Shown: positions 12,605-22,500 of the stretch, piece after piece
How the letters are laid out: each line of letters opens with the position of its first letter
How positions within the stretch are numbered: position 1 is the first letter of the stretch
Assembly: GCF_019649055.1 (NCBI RefSeq)
Contig: NW_026570225.1
Coordinates: 2,170,001 to 2,234,000, forward strand
From: Paramacrobiotus metropolitanus
Lineage: Eukaryota; Tardigrada; Eutardigrada; Parachela; Macrobiotidae
DNA length: 64,000 bases
Direction of reading: 5' to 3'
Translations under genes and position numbers: made by a program
Notes under the pieces: generated by a model
Seen by the model: the letters and a program-made list of their open reading frames with translations, nothing else
Databases searched by the model: none
Told to the model about the DNA's origin: nothing

Positions 12605-12808
12605 TTATGCTTCCCCTTTCCCACCTTCACCTTTCTCTTCCAATTCACATTCTTCGGCCGCAGTTTCCTGATACTGCTGATATTCGGACACCAAATAGTT
12701 CATGTTGGATTCCGCTTCCTTAAATGCCATTTCGTCCATGCCTTCGCCAGTGTACCAATGCGAGAAAGGTTTCCGACGGAACAGGGCGGTAAACGGTTTC
12801 TCAAAAAC
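12605..12808 (-). pseudogene. beta-tubulin C-terminal fragment
   Basis: On the minus strand, 67 codons plus TAA encode the end of beta-tubulin: [20 protein letters not shown], then [15 protein letters not shown] and a short Glu/Gly-rich tail. The order and spacing match the helix H11-H12 region and acidic tail of beta-tubulin, which normally has about 445 residues. An in-frame TGA lies immediately upstream (12809..12811), and no other tubulin sequence is visible above it. It is therefore an isolated gene fragment. Changes such as Phe-Leu to Phe-Ser before HWYTGEG and a lysine-containing tail suggest relaxed selection. A last exon of a gene with very distant upstream exons is the alternative. 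Confidence 0.75.
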
Positions 12809-12811
12809 TCA

Positions 12812-13430
12812 AATTAGGTGGTTGTCTTTTGGAAATACAGAGTAGACGTAATGATTTATGAATCAATACAAAATTTCAAAAATTTAAAAACAGATTTGAA
12901 GACATTTCAATAAAAATTATCCGGTAAAGTTATATTTTGACATGCCGAATGTCCATAGATTTTTGTAGAAATTTTCACGGCCGGAATGTTCTTATGCCGA
13001 AAGGCCGGATACGAAATACCGCATATACAGTAATTGATGTCCTTCTACAAAATCTTAGGGTGATTACCGAAATATTGGTACGTTGTCGCGAAAAACTGCT
13101 TTGCGAACTGTTTTGTCGCTTACACTTTTGGTTTTGTCGATACAGCTTAAACTGGTGTACTTAAGTACAGTAAATCACTGTAACAATAACTAAGTAGATA
13201 ATTAGACTAAAATAAGAAAATGGCTATAGGCACCCCTTTCATTCCCGTTATCTACAGGCACCCCTTTTCGATTAACTAATATCTGCACCCCGCCGTGTGC
13301 GAAAGCTATAGGCACCCCTATTATCCGTTTATATGTTTTAAAGGCGCATTTTCTTGACCTTAGAGGATTTTCACTTTTCAGAAAGTCATTGCACTACCGG
13401 CTCTAAATTTTTTCTCTTGTATGCCGACAT
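12812..13430. other. no gene seen
   Basis: AT-rich, with a threefold short direct repeat around 13228..13320 (TAGGCACCCCT / CAGGCACCCC motifs). Confidence 0.4.
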
Positions 13431-13702
13431 TCCGTAGGTCTAACATGGGCTGGTCAGTTACCACACTGTACTCAAACAAGAAGCAGTTTTGGCTTCGCCA
13501 TTGCATTTCTTTTGATCCACGGTCGCACCAAACAAACGATCAAGCGCGTGTTCAGTTCATTTGCAAGCTTCTGAGGATACTATCAGCTTCTATGTTTCTC
13601 ATTTTCTAGCTTCTAGTAAATGGGTTTGCATTCTAACCTTGTCACGGAGAATATTTTGAACAGTCGTATGCCAATATTCATCCGTACTCGGCTTGTTATA
13701 GC
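13430..13702. repeat. dispersed repeat R1, broken copy
   Basis: Contains the R1 hallmarks AACATGGGCTGGTCAGTTACCA and TTTGGCTTCGCCATTGCATTTC at 13440..13515, and the CAATATTCATCCGTACTCGGCTTG end at 13670..13700, separated by unrelated sequence. Confidence 0.6.
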
Positions 13703-13935
13703 AAGCAAGCAACTTTATTCCCCCAGATTTCTTCTGGCAGGGGCACACCATGCATTGTGCCAAGTACTGTATTTAACGATAAAACAAAAAACTGAGATAA
13801 AACACAAAAAACAAAAATATATAAAATTAAAGCATTAAGGGTAGTAGACAGAAATTTGTATTTAAAACATTTATTTTAATTGTACAGAAAGAAGGTGAGA
13901 GTTTACATTTTAATATGTCTGCACGTGTATTTTAA

Positions 13936-15116
13936 TTATGGAGGTAACAACAAAATCTCCCCGCCATATACTTTGCGGCTGTCTTTCAGAATCTGGTTAA
14001 GAAAATTGCTTATATGAAAAAACAACGTTTCCTCGTTTTCCGTTGGTCTATCTTTTCTCCGTAGTATGCTCTGCATGATTTCCAGGAGTCCGCCATCAGG
14101 TACTGCTATGCCCAACGGAGTAAGGCGCTCCTTCAGTTTTTCTCTGTGTAGGAAATATGCCGGACACTCATTCAGGGCATGCTGCTTGTCTTCCACAACT
14201 TCGCAAAAGTTGCATAGCCGCCCCTCTTGTGGCACTCCGCTCCATCGTCCTGTCTCTACAGCAAGATGATGGTTTAAGGTCAGCATCTTCATCCACTTTT
14301 CACTGATTCTTACAGGCATGGCTTTTAGCACGTGAATTTCTTCGCTTTCCGGTAGACACTGAAACATAAATAACAACTTGGCAGCATTAGCTTGGATCGA
14401 CATTAGTAAATTCGTCCGGAACTTTATCTCAATTGCGGCCTCACGCCGGTCGAATTTAATTTCGATAATTGCTCTCGAATTTCATGTTCGCTGTTCTTAA
14501 AGTTTATTTCGATCTCCTCCGGTAATTCTTTAAGCGCATTTTTTAACCAACATCGCGATCTGGTTTTACTGACTATAATACTTTCATCGAATGCCGCTCG
14601 TAGAAGAGTGCCTTGATTAGCGCGACAAAGCTTTTCAAGAAAACGCATTTGTTGTCTTATCTGTCGGAAACCAAAAGGTGTCAAGTTTAAAAGGTACAAA
14701 ATCGCCTCGGTACTCGTGATACTCCTCAGATTGAAAACCCGTTTGACAAAAGTCATTTGCACATTTTCTGTCTGATAGTTTCTTCCACATAATTCTGCTC
14801 CGTATACCGCTAGGCTTCCCACAACAGCCTCGAAAATCGTCTGCGCTGTTTCCCATGTGTAACCATTTTTTAACCCAACTAACTTCTGAACCGCCATGTT
14901 ATGTCCCTGTTTTACTCGCTCTTCTAAATGTTTTGCTGTCTTTCTGAGGTCACACTGTTCGTTTAGTACAAGTCCCAGATATTTAAACTCTCGAACCTGT
15001 TCCAGCTTTCGCCCATCGATTTCTATATTACAGATGATTTGTTTTCGCATAGCGCCTTTATATACAAGGTATGCCTCGCGCTCCGCGCTCGGCACTACCC
15101 TCTTGGAAGGATTCAA
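13936..15116 (-). mobile_element. 5'-truncated LINE (non-LTR retrotransposon) fragment
   Basis: Two minus-strand frames, 14424..15116 and 13936..14403, are consecutive parts of one LINE polyprotein. The first ends the reverse transcriptase: after AYLVYKGAM comes FKYLGLVLNEQ, the post-catalytic motif of LINE enzymes, then an alpha-helical region. The second carries a C-terminal CNFCEVVEDKQHALNECP motif, the CCHC-like zinc knuckle seen at the end of many LINE ORF2 proteins. The catalytic YxDD palm and endonuclease are absent, and a frame change near 14404..14424 separates the parts. The copy is therefore dead. An AATAAA on the minus strand (13870..13875) may be its 3' signal. Confidence 0.8.
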
Positions 15117-15548
15117 ATATCTGACTGCTCTACGATTCTTTTACTTGCTTCCTATGACCATTTACGTCTTACGGGTTGGACGGCAAAAAAACACAGCCGT
15201 ACTTTGCGATCGTTTTATTCGGCTAATTCTTTCAAAATCTTACTTACATACTTATTTACTAATAAACACATATCCATGGTTACAGTACAGTACGTACTCT
15301 TTACTTATGAATGCTTAAGTATTTTTAAGTACTCCTTACGTTTTCCTATACTTAAGAACCGTTTGAAAAATTTTCTGACCAGAACGTTTAAAAAAAAGCA
15401 AAATTCAGGATGACACCCTACGAAAAATATGGAGTTTTTCAAGACCAGGCTTGACTTAAACTGACCACGCGTTGACGAATCCATAAAAAACAAAATTAAT
15501 TACGTTTTGGACGGTAAGATTGTATGAATATAAAGATATGAATACTGT

Positions 15549-15868
15549 AGTTATATGAACACTAAACATCTCTAGCAGGTGTTCGGCTTCTCCTCGTTGT
15601 CCCGACCATTTAAGCTCCTACTAATCCGATTTTCCTGCTTCAAAATATTTTTGAATCCTCTCAGGGCGGCGGGTGTTGTGCAACAAATAACCTTTTGCTG
15701 TCTTAAGAGTCCTGTGGCTAGTGGTCACTCAAAAACTTGTTACCATGGATGCCATAAGGCTAACATGGGCTGGTCTGTTACCACGGTCACACTGTACTTA
15801 CTATACTCTCTCGTACTCTCTCGTAACAAGACACAGCTTTACTGGGGTGGTAGACTGGGAGTAAACAC
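15549..15868. repeat. dispersed repeat R1, near full copy
   Basis: Shares with the copies at 16.1, 17.5 and 18.0 kb the ordered blocks ACTAAACATCTCT-GCAGG, TTCGGCTTCTCCTC, CTCTCAGGGCGGCGGG, GTGGTCACTCAAAAACTTG, TTACCATGGATGCCATA and GGCTAACATGGGCTGGTCTG. No coding capacity. Confidence 0.75.
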
Positions 15869-16006
15869 CAAAAACACTCAAATTTGACAGTTAAGAAATT
15901 AGAAGGGCGGAAAACAATTCCTTGAGAAAGCTGCGAAATACCATTTCCGTTTAAAATTAAACTTTTCTCCAAAATCACAAATTGATCCGGCACAGAGGCA
16001 CAGATG

Positions 16007-16054
16007 ATACTACGCAATATGCATTAAATATTGCGTAGTAATATTTAATGCATA
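16007..16054. repeat. overlapping nested palindromes
   Basis: TACTACGCAATAT pairs with ATATTGCGTAGTA, and the middle ATGCATTAAATATT also pairs with AATATTTAATGCAT just downstream. Two alternative hairpins therefore share sequence. Confidence 0.85.
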
Positions 16055-16116
16055 AGAAAACGCATAATAATGCATAAGAAAGCGCAAAAGCAAACCAAAT
16101 GCAATAAGTACTTCTA

Positions 16117-16446
16117 GTCGTAAGCCAATATTCATCCGTACTCAGCTTGTTATATGAATACTAAACATCTCTTGCAGACCTTCGGCCTCTCCTGATTGTA
16201 ACGCGTGATCTCCGCTTCTACTCAATCGATTTTTTTGCTTTAAATTGCATAAAAATCCTTCCAGTGCGGGGAGTGTTCTTAGACTCTTGTCCTTTCGCCA
16301 TTGCGATCGCCGTAGGCCCAGTGGTCACTGAAAAGCTTGTTACCATGGATGCCATAGGGCTAAGATGGGCAGCTCTGTTGCCACGAGCTTTACAAATTTG
16401 AACAAGAAAAATTTTCGGCTTCGCCTCTGCGTTTCTTGTGCTCCCC
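16117..16446. repeat. dispersed repeat R1, near full copy
   Basis: Begins GTCGTAAGCCAATATTCATC and runs through CTCTTGCAGACCTTCGGCC, GTGGTCACTG, TTACCATGGATGCCATAGGG and TTCGGCTTCGCCTCTGCGTT, in the order seen in the other copies. Confidence 0.75.
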
Positions 16447-17119
16447 TGGCTGAGTGAACACTTAACCAATCACTTCGCCCACTGATAAACCACTACAACA
16501 GCTTCTCAGATTCAGTAGAATTCAGCAGAATAAGCAGAAACTTAGCAGCCGAACCATGAACCAAAAAACTTTAGGGCAAAAGGTCAACACCCACAATTCT
16601 CACCGCCGGCAATTAACCATCCTGAATAAGTAGCTGTAGCCTGTCTGGCTTTGCCATTCTGACTTTGCAACACAATCCAACACACGAAGATACGACGTAA
16701 TTTTAAATAGTCGTAAGCCAATTTCATCCGTGCTCAGCTTGTTATCTACATCCGTAACCACGTATACACTATTGATAATGTAGCCAATGTTTGGGCGAAC
16801 GGCTAAACCGATTTCGACGCGGCCAAGTGCGTTAAATTCGTCTTAACGGCGCGAATGTTCTTAAGCTATGGCGCCATCGATACGCCCCAAAAGGGAAGGA
16901 GTAGCCCCAAAAAACAAATTGTTGCCATGGGCCCCCATAGACATACATGGTAAATACATTGTCTGTTTGCGGATCGTTCAGAAAAACCGAGACAGACCGC
17001 GGCCTTCGGCATCGGCACGTTACAAAGTATTGAAAATTTAAGAAACATGTGCAAAAAAACATGTGCAAAAATTAATCGGAGTCAATCCCACCAGCGTGAT
17101 CGGTATACCTCGTATTCTT
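16447..17119. other. no gene seen; R1 fragment
   Basis: Only a 35-bp R1 end (GTCGTAAGCCAATTTCATCC, from 16709) stands out. The short open frames here have no recognisable product. Confidence 0.4.
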
Positions 17120-17129
17120 TCATATACGA

Positions 17130-17408
17130 CATTTCTTAGATATCTTACGTTTCTTAGGTTTTCTTAAGTTTCTTAGATTTCTTAGGTTTCTTAGGTTTCT
17201 TAGGTTTCTTAGGTTTCTAAGGTTTCTTAGGTTTCTTAAGTTTCTTAGGTTTTTTAGGTATTCTCAGGTTTCTTAGGTATTCTTAGGTATTCTTAGATTT
17301 CTTGGGTTTCTTTGTTTTCTTAGGTTTCTTAGGTTTTCTTAGGCTTTCTTAGGGTTTCTCAAGTTTTCTTAGATTTTCTCTTTTTAGTTTTCGTAGTTTT
17401 CTTAGCGG
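17130..17408. repeat. TTTCTTAGG minisatellite
   Basis: About 25-30 imperfect copies of a 9-base unit TTTCTTAGG, with variants TTTCTTAGA, TTTCTTAAG and TATTCTTAGG. Shorter related tracts occur at 20.62-20.90 kb. Confidence 0.85.
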
Positions 17409-17497
17409 CTGGGACCAATGCAATCAACCGTTGCGAAGTGTGCATTGCGTAACAAACTTGCGCCGCAAAAGTTTGTGTACGGATGTAGATCCCGTAA

Positions 17498-17835
17498 GCT
17501 GGTTATATGAATACTATACATCTCTTGCAGGTTTTCTGCTTCTCCTCTTTGTTCGCTATGATCTCAGCTCCCACTCATCCAATTTTCTCGCTTTAAAATG
17601 TTCTGGGAACCGCTCGGCCTGGCGGGTGATCTAAGACTAATCGTTGTTTGCTATATGCAGAACCTCAAGCCCAGTGCCCACTTGAAAGCTTGTTACCATG
17701 GATGCCATAGGGCTAACATGGGCTAGTCTGTTACCACGGTCACAGTACACTGCATGTACTACTCAATTAGCTCAAACATGAAACAGCTTTGGCTTCGCCT
17801 CTGCGTTTCTTGCAGTATTTCACTTGATCACTGTC
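17498..17835. repeat. dispersed repeat R1, near full copy
   Basis: Contains TTATATGAATACTATACATC, TTGTTACCATGGATGCCATA, GGGCTAACATGGGCTAGTCT and TTTGGCTTCGCCTCTGCGTT in family order. Confidence 0.75.
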
Positions 17836-17981
17836 GCACCTTGCGGCCCAATGCACTGAGCTGTATCAACAGTTCGGTCAATCTCGCAGCCCAGTTCGCT
17901 AAACACTAAACAGTAATACTACGACGTAATTCTGCGACTACTAGTTACAACAAATCCTAACTCACTTATTTACAGTACCTA

Positions 17982-18275
17982 GTCGTAAGCCAATATTCAT
18001 CCGTGCTCAGCTTGTAACTGTACATCTCTTGCAGGGCTTCAGCCCTTCTCCTTCCTTCCTTGCCTAATCTCAAGTTCTACTCATTCGATTTGACTGCTTC
18101 AAATTACAGCTGAATCCTCTCAGTTTGCGGGGTAATCCCCTAGACAATGAGCTGGACTTTGCGAGGTCCAGTGGTCACTCAAACCATAGGGCTAACATGG
18201 GCTGGTCTGTTACCACGGGCATATTATTCTGTACTGAAGTGCTCTAATCAGCAAGAAAAAAGCTTGGGCTTCACC
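17982..18275. repeat. dispersed repeat R1, near full copy
   Basis: Begins AGTCGTAAGCCAATATTCAT and ends in the GGCTAACATGGGCTGGTCTG / GGGCTTCACCT region. The central TTGTTACCATGGATG block is deleted relative to other copies. Confidence 0.7.
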
Positions 18276-18699
18276 TAGCAGACTCAAAATGTCATAAATT
18301 TCGAGTGGTCTGTCGGCATAGAGGCACTCGTACTGAAGTAAGACTGCCCATTAATTTATTCTGCTCTATCCTCATCATTATTACTGTGTAATCCAGTGGT
18401 GCAGCTTTAATACTACTACATCAGACTTCAGCAGATATTTTTATGCAGTAAGTACGTAAGTACTTTAATTTTATTAGAACGCTGCGTGCTTATGGTCAGT
18501 GCACGACGTGCACTACACGTGCTGGCGTCTGTCCAGTGTGCAGGTGGCTGATATTATTAGCCTGATAATAATGAAAGTTATGTTCTCGTTACTTATTCTC
18601 TTTATGTTCTTACTCCTACTTCTTTAGGTTATACGGTAAAAAGTCTTTTCAACCGGCAATCCGCCTTTTTACTTACAAGTATTGTTTGCACCGAGCGCG

Positions 18700-18840
18700 A
18701 AGCGCGAGGTGCTGCAACAAGTCTTCGTCAAGAGCATAAAATTTGTCTGACGCCACGAAGAGCTTACGTCACGCTTTTCCAATTCCACAATCCAATACCA
18801 TTTCCCAGTGGTATTGGCGCTCGCGCTCGTGCATTAATGT
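18700..18840 (-). repeat. dispersed repeat R3, copy on minus strand
   Basis: Its reverse complement matches 63548..63730 through GCGAGCGCCA, ATGGTATT, TTGTGGAATTGGAAAAGCG, TTGACGAAG and GCAGCAC blocks. Internal palindromic words (AATACCAT/TGGTATT) are present. Confidence 0.6.
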
Positions 18841-19540
18841 GGTTCGCAACCACCGCTAGTACTGTAAATGTCAGTTTTGAGTAACAGCTCACAATTAGTG
18901 TGACGCATATATACATACGTCATGGTACGTGCAGTCTGTGGGACGCCGATGCCGGTTATGAGATCATCGAAACCTATTAAATTATTGGAGTATTTGTGTA
19001 TGATGTCATTCTGCCGGTTCAACTGACATCGCTCGTCGTTAGGAGTGTTACCACGGAGCACGGATAGCCTCTCTAGTCCAGATTCGTGTCTTATTACTGT
19101 ACGAGTATATAGTTTACATGCAGAAATACCAGACATATCCATCCGCCCGTCGCATGTTAGCATGGTATCAAAGCACTGCTGTCGAAATCTCGTCTCAATT
19201 TATCTGCTGTGTCTGGAGTCTGCACAGTGACTGCGACATTTAATAATTTAACGTAGCCGTTTGTCTTGCAAAAAAGGCAGCGTATTCTTTCTATATTAAC
19301 AGTAAGCGTTAGTTCAAATTCACGGTAAACAGTAGTGATAAAAAAATAATTTTGCTTCGAACAACTGCACACGACCTGTTTCTCGCTGCTAGCTGTGCTG
19401 CTTGTGCACATTTCTAGGATTTGCCGTTTGTCTGCAGCGATATACAGGTATGGAGTGCATGGGTAGGTTTGTTTCCGTCGGTTCTTATGTATCTGCGTTT
19501 CCTGAAAGCTAACAATTAGCGTATCTGCCTAATTTGTTGC
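18841..19540. other. no gene seen (5' flank of ZfB)
   Basis: Upstream region of ZfB with no clear exon. A good acceptor (AATTTGTTGCAG, ending at 19542) just before the ZfB start suggests an untranslated first exon somewhere here. Confidence 0.35.
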
Positions 19541-19552
19541 AGTTTAACTTTA

Positions 19553-22500
19553 ATGAGTGGTCGGAAGTCAGCGACAGAGAAGAGCAAAGCAAAGCAGAAG
19601 CAGTGCCCCGTATGCAGCAAATGGTATGCCAGCCAGAAAACTTTTAATATTCACAACAGGATTCATACAGGATTTAAACCTCACTGGTAAGTGATCGGAG
19701 TTTACGAAATGCTTTGTTAGGGTTACCCAACCCAAATGTGAGGATGTTGTTCACTGTTAGTTGTGGACTTTGTCCAAAGAAATTCGCTCAAGGAAATGCC
19801 TTAAAAGCCCACATTGATGCTCACAAGGGCAACCGCAATTGGATCTGCGACATCTGTAGCAAAGCTTTCATCCAGTCAGCTCACTTACGAACCCATCAGC
19901 GGGTACACTCAAGGATCAGAAAACATCAGTGCGGTGTTTCCCATCCAGAGTTCTCTTCGAACGGTACGCATAAACAGACGCACATTAATATTCCGCATTA
20001 TTATTTATATTATACAGTGCATCATAGTAATCTGTTCCGCCGTTTCATTGGTAAATGGCAACAGGCTCAGTACTCGATACTCTACATTCTACAGTCGATA
20101 CTGGTGATTCGCCTTTATTATGTAAAATCTTATGAAGGACATTTCCGAACACGTCCGCGTTATATTAGCATACACTTGCTAACATTAGAATCCTTAAATC
20201 AGAACACCCCCAGTCTGGGGGTGTTAGAACTCAGGTTTAGAAAACTCTGAAAACCAACACAGATATGATGGCTGAATTCCATCGAAACGTCAGCAGGCGC
20301 CACACGCAATGTCCAGCATAGCTGCGCCATGAATTACGAATAGTCTGGCTGCAATCTGTAGATTCTGTATTGGTGTTTTTGACAGCTGTCTCATCTATTT
20401 TGCCCTATCGCGCGCACCAGCATTTGCGGTTGCATTGATCTCTATGTAGCCTAGCCCAGTCCGCATCCGATCATTTCGGCCGCATGCGATCACTTCGGCC
20501 AACGTTCATTTCGGCCGAGGTTCACTTCGGCCAGCACCCATTTCGGCCACCGCTCATTTCGGCAACAGCGCATTTGGCCATCTTCAATTTGCCAAGCTTT
20601 CCTAGTTTTTGTTATGTTGCTTAGGTTTTCTTTGGTTTCTTACCAGGGCACCGTTAAACCATTAAATTAGCGTTTGGCCACGCCCACTGGACCATTGCCG
20701 ATGAAAGTATTTTTTTAAGTGTTCCCCATACCTATTCTGTCTTCAAACAAAAAATCAATTTTTTCTGAGGATAAAGGCGGTGACCGTGCCCTGGTTAGGT
20801 TTCTTAGATTTTATTATAGTTTATTTTGTTTTCTTAAGTTATTCTTGGGTAATTCTTAGGTTTCTTAGGTTTTTCTTGAGTTACTCTTAAGTTATTCTTA
20901 GGTTATTCGAAAGGTTATGGTACCATCGAAACACTTACATCAAAAGTATCGTTTTCTTGGCCAAATTAGTCCAAAATAAGCGTCAGCCGAAATAAACTGC
21001 AGCCGAAGTAAATGGCGGCCGAAAAAGTTGGGCCGAAATGAAAACGTCCGAAGTGATCGGTAGCCCATGTACCGGTCCACTTCCCTTAGCGCAACAGCTT
21101 CGACTGGCTGAGATCTTCATGGTAATTTGCGTTTTCATGCAAATTTTGAAGGGAATCGGTTTATAATGAGACTTTTGGTAAACCTCCGCGCGTCTAAACT
21201 TTTGGAATTTTATTTCGCCGATAAATTCCCAATCGGATGTTGCGCGCACAAACTGCTTTCTCGCCAATATATACAAATCACTTGGCTAAAGAATGTCTTA
21301 AAACAATGCGAAAACGTGTTTGGGAATGCGCGAAAGCGAAAGTTTTAGCGCATGTACCCAGATTTGATACGATGTACCATGTAAGTGTATGCTGCTCTGA
21401 CGCGGACGTGTTCGGGAATGTCCCTCGTTAGTTTTTCGGAAATCAGAAAAACAATCTGACCGATGTCTGCACCTGCCGCGGCCAAGTTTATAATAGAAGG
21501 ATTGCAATCTCCCAGCATTGCAATCCTTCTATTGCAATCCCAGAAGAATTGCAATCTCCCAGATACAGTAGAGTCCATGATTTTTGTGGTGCACTTTTCC
21601 CACTATTTACGGCTTCCCATTACAGATATCCACGATGGTGGTTTTAAAATACCTGATGCAAAATACGATCGCCATACTTCTGCAAGTGTTGCTAGAAGGT
21701 CGCGACGCACTGAAAAGAAATATTCATGCGCGACCTGCTTATCTGGGCGGAAGACTCTGTTAGTAAATGAACATCAGCAGCGCAGCAGAAAGGTCGCTCG
21801 TGAACGGCAGCTAAACGGCACAAACCTGTTGTGTGCGGCCGCTCCGGAGCCGATTGTCACTATCAAGCGTGAACCTGGCCGGAAAATGCGCAGTAATTAC
21901 CTGCTTCCGAATGGGTTGCCAGTATATTCGGCAGATGCTGTGAAAGTGCATTTGGATGAGGTTGAGAATCCGTCTGCCGCAGTAAAGGAAGAACCGGCAG
22001 AGGATATTGCAAAGGAGGCTGCGTTGTGTGAGGAGAATAACAGTTCAACGAGTTTTGGAGAATTTGCCAAGCAGATGTTTCAGGTAATTTTCAGAATTAT
22101 TATCACATGTTTCAATTATATGCGCCAGGACTTATTGGAGGGGACTTATGAAAACTTTAACTGGGAATAGCTGTTGTTGCCCCTCCATCTCTTTTGAACA
22201 ACAGTAAGATTCATGAGGTATTCTGTCACCTTCTTAAATTCTTTCACTGTTAATTACGAACCGTATTTACTTTTGTATGGCTGTCCAAAGGCTGTGTATT
22301 TAGCTGATAACAATAAGCTGGCCTTTTGCATTGGGAATACGTAGTATTACTACCCATTATATAAACTGTTTTTATTGATAACGACTGCAAAAGGACTCAA
22401 TCTAATGGCCAAACAGTTTGGTTTCACTGGGCATTTTCTGTGGGTTTTTTGCTTGGCCGCTCCGGCCGCCAGACCGTGCTAGTGGTGGTATCACTACAAA

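Noticed and set aside
16832-17068. 78-codon minus frame rich in aromatic residues
   Set aside because: Two overlapping frames on the same strand are equally open and neither shows homology.
17130-17408. Interstitial telomere of TTAGG type
   Set aside because: The unit is TTTCTTAGG with many variants, not a pure TTAGG array.
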